NCBI GenBank assembly: GCA_002753615.1
Contig: PEAO01000024.1
Location: 2,078-35,899 of the forward strand
Reading direction: 5' to 3'
Source: Magnetococcales bacterium DCbin2
GTDB lineage: Bacteria; Pseudomonadota; Magnetococcia; Magnetococcales; UBA8363
Length of the DNA: 33,822 nt
In this document: positions 8,078 to 16,232 of the stretch, one piece after another
Layout of the letters: each line of letters starts with the position of its first letter
Position numbering within the stretch: the first letter of the stretch is position 1
The notes under the pieces: model-generated
What the model saw: only the letters and a program-made list of their open reading frames with translations
Told to the model about the DNA's origin: nothing
Databases searched by the model: none
Made by a program: the position numbers and the translations under genes

Positions 8078-8117
8078 GCCATTTTCCCCAGACTCGAAAA
8101 TAGACCAGGAGATCATC

Positions 8118-8645
8118 ATGCCCCCGTTTACACTACCCGCAGAAGGGTCCATCTCTCCCAAGTCCCGTGGCATTCATCCGCGCCATCTTGTGGAATGCGT
8201 CATCCAGCCAGCATTGCAATTTTTAAATATGGAAGGGATCGCCGTGGAACGGTTGCTTCTCGGAACCGCAATCCAAGAATCGGGATGTGGTTTGTACCTG
8301 CGACAACGGAGCCACGGACCCGCTTTGGGGATTTTTCAAATGGAAGCGGCGACCCACGACGATATCTGGCATAACTGGCTCCACTGGCAGATTCCTATCC
8401 GCGACAAAATGCTTGGATATCTGGGACGCCAGGATCAACCCGATGCCTCACGGTTAGTGACCGATCTGATGTATGCCGCCATGATGTGTCGCCTCCATTA
8501 CCGTCGCGTCGCAAGCCCCTTGCCCGATGCCGATGATCTGGAAGGATTGGCCAATTATTGGAAGCAATATTACAACACCCCCCAAGGGCGTGGCACGCCG
8601 CAGGCGTTTTCAGACAATTGGAACCGTTTTTTCGGTGTTGCGTAA
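8118..8645 (+). CDS. phage lysozyme-like peptidoglycan hydrolase (endolysin candidate)
   Basis: This 175-residue protein has a lysozyme-like fold signature: LLLGTAIQESGCG with Glu54 as the likely catalytic acid, then GPALGIFQMEAATHDDIW, the second conserved block of phage lysozyme-like and transglycosylase-like hydrolases. There is no signal peptide, so export would need a holin, and the next two small membrane-protein genes are candidates. The start at 8118 is chosen because GGAGA precedes it and because upstream in-frame codons from 7971 would run through the terminator hairpin. It is the first gene after that terminator, in keeping with a lysis role. It could instead be a virion-associated hydrolase. 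Confidence 0.72.
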   Translation: MPPFTLPAEGSISPKSRGIHPRHLVECVIQPALQFLNMEGIAVERLLLGTAIQESGCGLYLRQRSHGPALGIFQMEAATHDDIWHNWLHWQIPIRDKMLGYLGRQDQPDASRLVTDLMYAAMMCRLHYRRVASPLPDADDLEGLANYWKQYYNTPQGRGTPQAFSDNWNRFFGVA

Positions 8646-8662
8646 CCCAGGATATTTTTCCC

Positions 8663-9025
8663 ATGAGCAACGAAGATATTGCCAAAATCCGTACCCTGCT
8701 GGAAGCGCAATACGCCGATTTCCGCAACAGCCAGCAGGATGTTCCATCTTGGGTTCGTTGGAGCTTATCGGGGGTAGGTGCCATGCTCCTGGCTCTGGGC
8801 AGCCTGATCTTGAACATTACCCTGGAAGCGGGAGAATATCGCGAACGCATCAGTGGTCATGAGCGGCAGATTGTCTCTTTTGATAAAGATATCCGCGTAT
8901 TGCATGACCGTTTCAGTCTGATGGAGCAGGGCCAAGCGGTCGCCGCGACCAAATTGGATGCCATTCTGGATAAATTGGATAAACATGAAGCACGAGAAAA
9001 TAAACAACGCCACTCCAGTTATTGA
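8663..9025 (+). CDS. small membrane protein with coiled coil (holin or spanin candidate)
   Basis: The 120-residue product has one transmembrane helix (WVRWSLSGVGAMLLALGSLILNITL, about residues 27-52) and then a charged, heptad-like helical tail (HERQIVSFDKDIRVLHDRFSLM ... LDAILDKLDKHEAREN). A single-helix protein next to an endolysin gene could be an inner-membrane spanin or a holin, but it matches no family I can name. The start at 8663 is preferred because the earlier in-frame ATG at 8558 would overlap the endolysin gene by almost 90 bases. The Shine-Dalgarno sequence (CCAGGA, about 8647) is weak and distant. Confidence 0.65.
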   Translation: MSNEDIAKIRTLLEAQYADFRNSQQDVPSWVRWSLSGVGAMLLALGSLILNITLEAGEYRERISGHERQIVSFDKDIRVLHDRFSLMEQGQAVAATKLDAILDKLDKHEARENKQRHSSY

Positions 9026-9051
9026 CCCATCCATTTTGGATTCATCACGCC

Positions 9052-9366
9052 ATGATCGACAGTTTCCTTGCGCTGGTGGCCACCATTGTTTCCCTGGTGG
9101 TGGCCCTATTGACCATTGGCATGTTCTCTAAGAAACAGGAAACCATGAATACCATCAATCCCGAAAGAGTCTTGGAAGAACTCATGCGGTTACGCGATGA
9201 AGCGGCGGCAGAAGGACAATTTACCGCTGCGGTACGGGCCACGGAACTCATCGGCAAACATTTGTCGATGTTTGTCGATCGCGTGGAACACAAAACCGAT
9301 ATCGATTTTGCCACCCGTTTGATGTCGGCCCGCAGGAGGAACCATGAAGAATCCAGCGACACCTGA
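9052..9366 (+). CDS. terminase small-subunit-like protein with an N-terminal membrane segment
   Basis: From residue 32 on (NTINPERVLEELMRLRDEA ... ATELIGKHLSMFVDR) the protein resembles the C-terminal part of small terminase subunits, and it lies directly before the large subunit with a 23-base overlap. The first 25 residues (MIDSFLALVATIVSLVVALLTIGMF) form an unexpected, well-shaped transmembrane helix. An internal ATG at 9145, preceded by AGGAAACC, would make a soluble 74-residue form without this helix. The start at 9052 has a poor ribosome-binding site. Either the gene makes two products, a membrane form and a terminase form, or only the internal start is used. The small-subunit identity is moderate, resting on one motif and position. 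Confidence 0.6.
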   Translation: MIDSFLALVATIVSLVVALLTIGMFSKKQETMNTINPERVLEELMRLRDEAAAEGQFTAAVRATELIGKHLSMFVDRVEHKTDIDFATRLMSARRRNHEESSDT

Positions 9367-10795
9367 ACAATTGCAACAACAACTGGCAGAATTGCTGGCG
9401 GAATGTTCCCAAGATCCCCTGAAGTTTGTCCAATTGTTTTTTCCCTGGGGGAGTGGAGATTTGGCCGATCATGCCGGCCCCGATCAATGGCAACGGGATG
9501 TACTGCAATCGATTACGACTGCGCTTAAGGCGGGACATGGTGCCCCAGTACGGGTCGCGGTCGCATCCGGGCATGGTATTGGCAAATCGGCTTTGGTTGC
9601 CTGGTTGATCTTGTGGTCCATCATGACTTTTGAGGAGACCAAAGGGGTGGTGACCGCTAACACCGAAAACCAACTTAAGACTAAGACCTGGGCGGAACTG
9701 GCCAAATGGCGGCGGCGTTGCCTGGGGGGGGATTTGTTTCGGTTGACCGCCACCGCCCTATTTACCGCCGACCCCAAGTTTGAAAAGACTTGGCGTATCG
9801 ACATGGTTCCCTGGAGTGAACGCAATACCGAGGCCTTTGCCGGTCTCCACAACGAAGGTAAACGGGTGGCCCTCTTCTTTGATGAGGCTTCTGCCATTCC
9901 TGATTCGGTCTGGGAGGTGGCGGAAGGGGCGATGACCGATGCCAATACCCAAATTTTATGGTGTTGTTTCGGCAATCCCACCTTGGCGTCTGGACGATTT
10001 CATGCTTGCTTTGGCCGTTTTAAACATCGATGGCTGACGCGACAAATCGATTCACGCACCTGTCGCCTGACCAACAAGGGACAGATACAACAATGGATCG
10101 ACGATTATGGCGAAGATTCCGATTTTGCCCGGGTCCGCGTCCGGGGTCTTTTTCCCCGTTCCGGTTCCAACCAGTTCATCCCGGTATCGGCGGTGGAACG
10201 GTGTCGCCATATCAAAGCGCAAGGATATGAAAGCCAACCGCGTATTTTGGGGATCGATGTTGCCCGTTTTGGTGAAGATCAGACCGTCTTTGCCCTGCGC
10301 CAGGGGCGCAAACTCAATACATTGATCAAATTGCGTGGTTTGGATACCACCCAAACCAGTGCCCGCGCCGCCGAAGTGATTCGGCAATGGCGGCCCCATG
10401 CCGTTTTTGTGGATGGGGTGGGCATCGGCGGTTCGGTGGTGGATCAGTTGCGGCAGTTGGGATTTGACATCATTGAAATCAATGCGGGTTCGACCGCCAT
10501 GGAGCCGCAAAAATATTTTAATCTGCGCGCCGAAATGTGGGGCCGTATGCGGGATGCCTTGGTGAGCGGTATGGAACTTCCCGATGACCCGGAACTGCTG
10601 GGTGAATTGACTTCGGTGGAATATGGTTTTTCCCCGGCCCAACAGATCCGGCTAGAAAAAAAAGAGGTCATGAAACGCCGAGGACTTTCCTCGCCCGACT
10701 GTGGTGATGCCCTGGCATTGACGTATTCCAGGAATGTCTCCACCAACCATGAAGATGAAACCGCCTGCTACCCGGAGGATGTGGGAACTTTATGA
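9344..10795 (+). CDS. terL: terminase large subunit (DNA-packaging ATPase/nuclease)
   Basis: This 483-residue packaging motor has a Walker A motif SGHGIGKS (75-82), Walker B VALFFDEAS with Asp180-Glu181, and a C-terminal RNase-H-like nuclease whose acidic residues are visible in GIDVARFGED (Asp305), VFVDGVGIGG (Asp357) and DCGDALALT (Asp452, Asp455). It cuts concatemeric DNA and pumps it through the portal. The length is normal for the family. AGGAGG lies 5 bases before the ATG. The stop overlaps the next start (ATGA), so translation is probably coupled. Confidence 0.95.
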   Translation: MKNPATPEQLQQQLAELLAECSQDPLKFVQLFFPWGSGDLADHAGPDQWQRDVLQSITTALKAGHGAPVRVAVASGHGIGKSALVAWLILWSIMTFEETKGVVTANTENQLKTKTWAELAKWRRRCLGGDLFRLTATALFTADPKFEKTWRIDMVPWSERNTEAFAGLHNEGKRVALFFDEASAIPDSVWEVAEGAMTDANTQILWCCFGNPTLASGRFHACFGRFKHRWLTRQIDSRTCRLTNKGQIQQWIDDYGEDSDFARVRVRGLFPRSGSNQFIPVSAVERCRHIKAQGYESQPRILGIDVARFGEDQTVFALRQGRKLNTLIKLRGLDTTQTSARAAEVIRQWRPHAVFVDGVGIGGSVVDQLRQLGFDIIEINAGSTAMEPQKYFNLRAEMWGRMRDALVSGMELPDDPELLGELTSVEYGFSPAQQIRLEKKEVMKRRGLSSPDCGDALALTYSRNVSTNHEDETACYPEDVGTL

Positions 10796-10992
10796 ACCAG
10801 AATGTCTCTACGCGCGTCTTCGACTGGGGTGAAATGGTGGCCCTGGCCGATGATGGTCATTATCCGCCGATGACGACCTATGAGTTTTCCAATGGACGCA
10901 AGTTTACCCGTGCCACGCAACCGGCGCAAACGGTCCTTCCGACAGAGGGGCCGGGGTTTCCACCGCGTTTGTCACATCAGGATGAACCATGA
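10792..10992 (+). CDS. small phage protein of unknown function
   Basis: The 66-residue product (MNQNVSTRVFDWGEMVALAD...) starts inside the terL stop codon and ends overlapping the next tiny gene, both through ATGA junctions. The chain of overlaps is the main support for its being translated. It has no membrane segment and no motif I recognise. Confidence 0.6.
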   Translation: MNQNVSTRVFDWGEMVALADDGHYPPMTTYEFSNGRKFTRATQPAQTVLPTEGPGFPPRLSHQDEP

Positions 10993-11105
10993 TCGCCACA
11001 CCACCCCCTCCCAATGTGACACCCCTCATGCGGGTTGGGGCCGCTTTGCGCCGTTTGACTGATTCGGTCAGTCTTTTGTCTAAGAAAATGGGAAAATCCG
11101 CATGA
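10989..11105 (+). CDS. 38-residue translationally coupled small protein
   Basis: This tiny gene links the previous and the next gene through ATGA overlaps at both ends. Its product begins MIATPPPPNVTPLMRVGAAL and ends in a basic amphipathic helix (LRRLTDSVSLLSKKMGK). The exact fit between two overlapping neighbours makes it credible despite its size. The function is unknown. Confidence 0.55.
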   Translation: MIATPPPPNVTPLMRVGAALRRLTDSVSLLSKKMGKSA

Positions 11106-11434
11106 ACCAAACGATCAATCAGTCCATGACCCATGAACAACAGCAGGCGGCACTTGTTGGCGAAGTACTCTGGAGGGCGTATCCGGGCTATCGCTGGGCG
11201 GTGACGGTGGTGGGTGGTTTGGCCCGTATCCGTAATTTGGATCTTTCTGGGCGATGGGGGTTTGATATTTCATTGGAAACATTAAAAACCGATCCGCTCA
11301 TGAAAAAGGTTATCATGGCGGGTGGTGAAATTTTGGAACGGTATCGGCTGGCGCGGGCAGGGGCTGATGCCGATCAAATCAACGCATTGCCCCGGTGGAT
11401 CACCGGCGATGCCAAGGGAGAGAGTGACGCATGA
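11102..11434 (+). CDS. phage protein of unknown function before the portal
   Basis: This 110-residue protein (MNQTINQSMTHEQQQAALVG...) has a mixed sheet/helix pattern (YRWAVTVVGGLARIRNLDLSG, then KVIMAGGEILERYRLARAG). It shares ATGA overlaps with the tiny gene before it and the portal gene after it. Small proteins often lie between terminase and portal in podovirus-like phages, but I cannot name this family. Confidence 0.7.
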   Translation: MNQTINQSMTHEQQQAALVGEVLWRAYPGYRWAVTVVGGLARIRNLDLSGRWGFDISLETLKTDPLMKKVIMAGGEILERYRLARAGADADQINALPRWITGDAKGESDA

Positions 11435-13494
11435 ATCGTGATCACGCAGCACCGGATGAGTTTTTTACCGATGGCGCTGACCATTGGCAGGAAGAGGATC
11501 AACCTGTCGTCCCTGAAATTTCCGATGAAACCTGGCTCAAGTTGTCCCAGGAGGCTTATGAAGGGAGTCGGGAGTGGATGGAGCGCAATCTGCGCCGGCA
11601 ATGGCGGCGTAACTTGGCCAATTTTCGTTCGCGTCATCCCGATGGGTCGAAATATCATTCGGAACTCTACAAACGACGCTCATCGCTGTTTCGGCCCAAA
11701 ACACGCAATGCCCTGCGGCGCAATGAAGCCCATGCCGCAGCGGCGTTTTTTCAAAATTCGGAGTTGGTGAGCCTGGAACCCAGGGATGATGGTGACCTCA
11801 GACAATTGGCCAGTGCCGAGGTTTTCAAGGAGATCATTCACCATCGCCTGGACAAGGATATCCCATGGTTTCAGACGCTCATTGGGGCCTTTCAGGATTC
11901 CATGGTGCATGGCATTTGCGTTTCCAAGCAAACCTGGGAATACACCGAAGAGATGCGGGCGGTAGAAACGGTTCTCACCGATCCCATGACTGGGCAGGTC
12001 ATTTGTGATTCTCGTGGGGAGCCGATTATCCATCGGCGTATGGAGCGGGTGCGTGTTGTGGATCGACCGCGCATCGAGTTGCTGGAGCCGGAAAACATTC
12101 GGTTGGATGCCGGTTCTGACTGGCGCGATCCCATTCGTTCCTCACCTTTTGTCATCCATATCATCCCCATGCGTTTGGACGAAATCAAAAGAAAGATGGA
12201 GGGGGGGTGGCGTCCTCTGGATGAAGAGGCGATCCTGGCCGCCGCATCCGAGACGGAGGCGTTCAACGATAGCATTCAGAGGCAACGCCAGGATCGGATT
12301 CCCGATACCGGACGCCGGAGTATTCGTGAATTTTCTATCCTTAATGTTCATGAAAATTTTATTCGGCGCGATGGCCAGGAGTGGGTCTTTTTTACACTGG
12401 GGTCCAAGGCTTTACTGAGTGATCCGGTATTGGTGACGGAGGTTTATCCCCATGGTCGTCCGTTTGTCATGGGGACTTGCATTATCGAGGCGCACCGTCT
12501 GTATCCGGCGGGATTGGTGGAGTTGTCCCAGGATTTGCAATCGGCCATCAACGAGGTTCAGAACCAGCGATTTGATAATGTGCAACTTGTCCTGAACAAA
12601 CGTTATTTTGCCAGACGTGGCAGTGGTGTGGATTTAAAGAGTCTGACCCGCAATGTCCCTGGTTCTGTGACGATGATGACCAACCCAGAGTCTGATGTTG
12701 TCGTTCATCAAACACCGGATATCACCACCAGTGCCTATGAGGAACAACAACTGCTCAATGCCGATTTTGATTCGGCTATTGGTACGTTTGATCAGGGGAG
12801 TGTCAATGTCAACCGTGCCCTCAATCAAACGGTTGGGGGGATGAATATTCTTTCGGCGGATGCCAATTTGACCACGGAATATCTGCTGCGGGTTTTTGTG
12901 GAAACTTGGGCGGAGCCGGTGTTACGGCAGTTGGTCAAGTTGGAGCAACATTTTGAGACCGACGAATTTATTCTCACCATGGCGGGACAACGTTCCCCTT
13001 TGGTCCAGCGATTTGGATTGAATCCCATACAGGATCGGTTGTTGGAGCAGGAATTGACGGTACGGATCAATGTGGGGGTCGGGGCCACCAACACACAAAA
13101 TCGGCTGGAGCGGTTTTTGATGGGGGCACGCACGGTTTCCGACTTACTGGGGATGTCTCCCGATCCCAAACAATTGGTATCGGAGGTGTTTGGTTTATTG
13201 GGTTACAAGGATGGGGTCCGTTTTTATCCCCAACTCAATGCCCCGCCGCCCGCTCCGCAACAGGATCCCCTGTTGGAGGTGGAACAGGACAAGGTGAATG
13301 TGCAACGGGAAGCGTTGCGTTTGCAACGTCAGATTGAGGCGGCACGCTTGCAAACCCGGCGTGAAGAGCAAATCCGTTCCGACGCCTTGAAAAAAACCGA
13401 ACTGGCTACCAAAGCCCATTTGGAACACATGCGCATCCAGGCCGCCTTGGCGACGGGGGCCAAGGGGGGAGGACGAAATAGCTTGCCCAGGTAG
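11431..13494 (+). CDS. portal protein (head-tail connector)
   Basis: This 687-residue protein forms the dodecameric DNA gate at the capsid vertex. The size, the place after the terminase, and the pattern SLFRPKTRNALRRNEAHAAAAFF ... EVFKEIIHHRLDK ... ENIRLDAGSDWRDP fit podoviral portals. The later segment AINEVQNQRFDNVQLVLNKRY resembles the long portal helix region. The last 60 residues are a charged helix rich in Gln, Arg and Glu (EVEQDKVNVQREALRLQRQIEAARL), as in portals with a C-terminal barrel. The start overlaps the previous stop. Cassette A interrupts the operon immediately after it. Confidence 0.88.
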   Translation: MNRDHAAPDEFFTDGADHWQEEDQPVVPEISDETWLKLSQEAYEGSREWMERNLRRQWRRNLANFRSRHPDGSKYHSELYKRRSSLFRPKTRNALRRNEAHAAAAFFQNSELVSLEPRDDGDLRQLASAEVFKEIIHHRLDKDIPWFQTLIGAFQDSMVHGICVSKQTWEYTEEMRAVETVLTDPMTGQVICDSRGEPIIHRRMERVRVVDRPRIELLEPENIRLDAGSDWRDPIRSSPFVIHIIPMRLDEIKRKMEGGWRPLDEEAILAAASETEAFNDSIQRQRQDRIPDTGRRSIREFSILNVHENFIRRDGQEWVFFTLGSKALLSDPVLVTEVYPHGRPFVMGTCIIEAHRLYPAGLVELSQDLQSAINEVQNQRFDNVQLVLNKRYFARRGSGVDLKSLTRNVPGSVTMMTNPESDVVVHQTPDITTSAYEEQQLLNADFDSAIGTFDQGSVNVNRALNQTVGGMNILSADANLTTEYLLRVFVETWAEPVLRQLVKLEQHFETDEFILTMAGQRSPLVQRFGLNPIQDRLLEQELTVRINVGVGATNTQNRLERFLMGARTVSDLLGMSPDPKQLVSEVFGLLGYKDGVRFYPQLNAPPPAPQQDPLLEVEQDKVNVQREALRLQRQIEAARLQTRREEQIRSDALKKTELATKAHLEHMRIQAALATGAKGGGRNSLPR

Positions 13495-13505
13495 TTATTG
13501 TCTTC

Positions 13506-13534
13506 ACTCCGGGAAGGAGTCACCTTCCCGGAGT
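13506..13534. other. 12-bp hairpin at the end of the portal gene
   Basis: A perfect stem ACTCCGGGAAGG/CCTTCCCGGAGT encloses the loop AGTCA, 12 bases after the portal stop. No U-tract follows, so termination would be inefficient. It marks the left edge of cassette A. Confidence 0.7.
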
Positions 13535-13575
13535 AATCACAGAAAGTCGGTTATATCCTTATTGGCGAAAGATCA

Positions 13576-13604
13576 TTGACGCTGATAAAATTCTTCTCTA
13601 CTGT
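13576..13604 (+). promoter_or_regulatory. candidate promoter of cassette A
   Basis: TTGACG and TACTGT are separated by 17 bases, about 40 bases upstream of the first cassette gene. The -35 is a near-perfect sigma-70 match; the -10 keeps T1, A2 and T6. The same format (TTGACC-17-TACCGT) is found before cassette C. Confidence 0.5.
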
Positions 13605-13645
13605 GCCGGAAATTATTCCATATTCATCTTGGATACCTTCTGGCT

Positions 13646-14092
13646 ATGACTTCCAAAACCAAAACCAATAAAGCCAAACCTGCCGGAAAAAGAACTTCCG
13701 ATCAGGTCATAGGGAAAGGCTGGCCTGATGTTGCCGATAATATTGTCAATAAGACCTATAGTTTGTTGGCGTCCGGTAATTTGTTGGGTCTTGGTATCAT
13801 TTTCTTTGTCGGTTTGGTTATGCTTGTTACTTATCGTATGCCTGCCGAACAAATACCCTGGCTCATCGCTGGCATTGTTGCCCATTTCTTAAAATGTTCA
13901 TGGATAACGGGTTTGCTGGTTTTATATGCATTTGTCGCTACAGTCATTTTCCTCTCCAGGGACAGAAGCTTACGCGAGGAGATTCATCGTCTGACAGAAA
14001 TTAGGAAGGAATTGACTTATGGCCTGGAAAATGCGACGCTGAAACATCTCAGTGAGCATCCAGAATCGTCCGGCTACAGCATATTGGAGTGA
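13646..14092 (+). CDS. cassette A, two-helix membrane protein of unknown function
   Basis: The 148-residue protein has a basic cytoplasmic-type N-terminus (TSKTKTNKAKPAGKR). Two transmembrane helices follow (LLGLGIIFFVGLVMLVTY at about 46-63, and WITGLLVLYAFVATVIFL at about 88-105), then a charged helix (SRDRSLREEIHRLTEIRKEL). It forms a unit with the next gene, only two bases downstream, under its own promoter and followed by its own terminator. This is the layout of a phage moron, a gene expressed independently of the lytic genes. I do not recognise the family. Exclusion of other phages is a plausible but unproven role. Confidence 0.7.
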   Translation: MTSKTKTNKAKPAGKRTSDQVIGKGWPDVADNIVNKTYSLLASGNLLGLGIIFFVGLVMLVTYRMPAEQIPWLIAGIVAHFLKCSWITGLLVLYAFVATVIFLSRDRSLREEIHRLTEIRKELTYGLENATLKHLSEHPESSGYSILE

Positions 14093-14094
14093 CC

Positions 14095-14670
14095 ATGAGT
14101 ACCTTTTCCGATATCGCCCTGACCATCAATCTCTTCGCCACCCTTGCGGCGGGATGGGCCTTGATTTGGTTATATGGATCTATCTGGCACCGTACTAAAT
14201 TTGATCGCGATCGGTTTCGTTTCTTTGCGCTGAGAGATCGTCTTGCCTTGTTAGTCATGAAAGGTCAAATCCCGGAACGGTCCCTGGAACACCGGATTCT
14301 TTGCCGTCTTTTGAATGGTGCCATCCAAAGTACAGGTACTTTTGAAATCATGCAGTTCTTACGCTTTATTGCCAACTGGTCCAGTGACCAAAACGCTCAA
14401 AAAGACGTGGATAGGGTTTTGAAGCACATGCGAGGCCATGAGAACGCGGAATATCGGGAGATCGTCCAGGAAACCTTTGAGTTGACTTCCCAAATGTTCA
14501 AGAGGGATACGTGGTTACTGTTCCGTGTTATCTACCCCATCCTGAAAAAATTGGTTCGCCATCTCAAGTCCCTTTTGGTTTTACAACGGGCTTGGATCAG
14601 AGTTACGCGGGTCGTTGAGGCGGAAAACGTTGTTCGTTCTCGTCTGCGTGCCTTCGCTATGGCACAGTAG
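14095..14670 (+). CDS. cassette A, membrane-anchored helical protein of unknown function
   Basis: This 191-residue protein has an N-terminal helix (ALTINLFATLAAGWALIWLYG, residues 8-28) and a long helical soluble part (FFALRDRLALLVMKGQIPERSLEHRI...). The start at 14095 (ATG, with TTGGAG upstream) is preferred over a GTG six bases earlier. It is separated by two bases from the preceding membrane protein, and a terminator follows. No catalytic motif is visible. The pair could work as one membrane complex, which is an inference from their coupling. Confidence 0.7.
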   Translation: MSTFSDIALTINLFATLAAGWALIWLYGSIWHRTKFDRDRFRFFALRDRLALLVMKGQIPERSLEHRILCRLLNGAIQSTGTFEIMQFLRFIANWSSDQNAQKDVDRVLKHMRGHENAEYREIVQETFELTSQMFKRDTWLLFRVIYPILKKLVRHLKSLLVLQRAWIRVTRVVEAENVVRSRLRAFAMAQ

Positions 14671-14734
14671 TCGTCTTGTCTTCTATATCAAGGTTGATCT
14701 AAAAGTTTAGACCCAATTATTCAATCTGTTCCCA

Positions 14735-14771
14735 AAGCCGGGCACGTTTATTCGTGTCCGGCTTTTTTGTT
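14735..14771 (+). terminator. terminator of cassette A
   Basis: The stem AGCCGGGCACG/CGTGTCCGGCT (one G-T pair) has a TTTATT loop and six thymines after it. It isolates the two-gene cassette from the downstream structural genes in cells where late antitermination is off. Confidence 0.85.
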
Positions 14772-14796
14772 TTTCACTCCAACGTCTGGGAAGAAA

Positions 14797-15162
14797 ATGG
14801 CTAAAAGAACTCAAAAAACAGTGACTTCTGACTGGCTGGACATGTCCAGGCCAGGACGGATGATGGAGGCTTTGGCCCAGGAGGATAGTCGGCGCATCTG
14901 GTTGGCTGAGGTGGATCTTGGACTGCAATGCCAGCGGTTTTTCAATTCCGATGTGGGCCGCTATCTGTTGGGCCGGGCGGCGCAGGAAATCCAGGAAGCG
15001 CGCGACCTTCTGGAACAGGTGCATCATGAAGAAACCGGCAATGTCCGGCAATTGCAAAACCGTATCTGGCGTTCTCGATCCTTCATCACCTGGATCGACG
15101 AGGCGATCAGAGACGGCGAGGAAGCGGAAATCAACCTGAGTGGACTAACTTTGGAGGAATAA
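14797..15162 (+). CDS. phage protein of unknown function between portal and scaffold
   Basis: The 121-residue, mostly helical protein (MAKRTQKTVTSDWLDMSRPG...) contains a helical segment rich in Arg, Gln and Glu (AAQEIQEARDLLEQVHHEETG). The start at 14797 is preferred to an in-frame ATG at 14767 that lies inside the terminator's T-tract. It ends just before the scaffold gene, whose Shine-Dalgarno sequence lies in its last codons. Its place suggests a head-assembly role, but nothing in the sequence proves it. Confidence 0.7.
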   Translation: MAKRTQKTVTSDWLDMSRPGRMMEALAQEDSRRIWLAEVDLGLQCQRFFNSDVGRYLLGRAAQEIQEARDLLEQVHHEETGNVRQLQNRIWRSRSFITWIDEAIRDGEEAEINLSGLTLEE

Positions 15163-15166
15163 TGCC

Positions 15167-16216
15167 ATGACCGAACCATCAGCCATCCCCATGGACGCTG
15201 AACCCGATTTTGATCGTGTGGAAACCCCACCCTGGGAAGGGGAAAACCCCTCTCCGGTCGCACCCGAATCCCAGCCGGGACCAGAAGTTGTCGATGAACG
15301 GCTGGAAACGCTCAACCGTATTGCCCGACGCAATCATGAACAGGATTTTGCCACCGACTCAACCCAGGCACCACCAACCGCCGTTTCCAAAAAGGATGCA
15401 GCCAGTATCTCACCCGAAGGGGGTCAGGAAACTCAACCCTCTGGCGCAGTCCCCGGTGGCAATCCATCCGATGGGACAGGTGCCGTTGCCATGCCATCTG
15501 GGGATTTAGTCGCAGTGACCATCGACGGCAAGACCGAAATGGTTCCCCTGAAAACGGTGGTCAAAGGTTACCAGATTGAATCGGCAGCGCGTAAACGCCT
15601 GGGTGAGGCGGCGGTACTTTACAAACGGTTGCGCCAACGTGAAATGACCCTCGCATCTGCCGGGAATGCCAACCCTTCCGGGATCTCTGCATCCATTCCG
15701 ACGCAAGGCACCGTCGCCGATCCAGGATCCGACAGCCCGACAAGTCAGGAAATTCATGGGTATCTGGATCGGGTGGAACCCGAATCATCGGCCACCGCCA
15801 CTGCGGCACCGGTGAATCCAGAGCATTTGGCCGAGTATGTCTTTTTACGTCAGGAAGTTCGTGGGGAAAAACAACGGCTCATCGACAGCCAACCCCATAT
15901 CGCCCGCGATTCCAAGTTGGCGACCATGCATGCCCAGATGGTGATGGAAACCATGGAAGCCCAACCCGGACTACCCACTCGGGATTATTTCGATCACGCC
16001 ACCGAAACCATCAACCAATGGTTGGCCCAATTGACCACGGCCAAGCTTACCCGGCCCACCGATGCCGGACAGCGGCTCATGAACAAGCGTGATGCAACAA
16101 GCAAACAGGCCCCTTCCGGTATTCACCGTAAGGTGCCATCGGGAACTGATGCCCCAGCACCACCAACCTATGCCGACAAGATACGGCAGATGAAGCAGGC
16201 GCGGGGCTTGACATGA
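15167..16216 (+). CDS. head scaffolding protein candidate
   Basis: This 349-residue protein directly precedes the major capsid gene. It is rich in Pro, Glu, Ser and Thr in the first 120 residues, with a compact central part (VTIDGKTEMVPLKTVVKGYQIESAARKRLGEA at about 120-150), disorder-like linkers and a charged helical tail (TYADKIRQMKQARG). The central DGK...PL...L.GY...A.K pattern is common in scaffolds of podovirus-like phages. It would guide capsid assembly and then leave. GAGGAAT lies 6 bases before the ATG. Confidence 0.75.
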   Translation: MTEPSAIPMDAEPDFDRVETPPWEGENPSPVAPESQPGPEVVDERLETLNRIARRNHEQDFATDSTQAPPTAVSKKDAASISPEGGQETQPSGAVPGGNPSDGTGAVAMPSGDLVAVTIDGKTEMVPLKTVVKGYQIESAARKRLGEAAVLYKRLRQREMTLASAGNANPSGISASIPTQGTVADPGSDSPTSQEIHGYLDRVEPESSATATAAPVNPEHLAEYVFLRQEVRGEKQRLIDSQPHIARDSKLATMHAQMVMETMEAQPGLPTRDYFDHATETINQWLAQLTTAKLTRPTDAGQRLMNKRDATSKQAPSGIHRKVPSGTDAPAPPTYADKIRQMKQARGLT

Positions 16217-16232
16217 ATGGAGGATAAAAATC

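Noticed and set aside
13329-13523. CRISPR arrays or direct-repeat arrays anywhere in the window
   Set aside because: Apart from the TPEP coding repeat, no regularly spaced repeats with unique spacers were found. The hairpins near the portal end are single.
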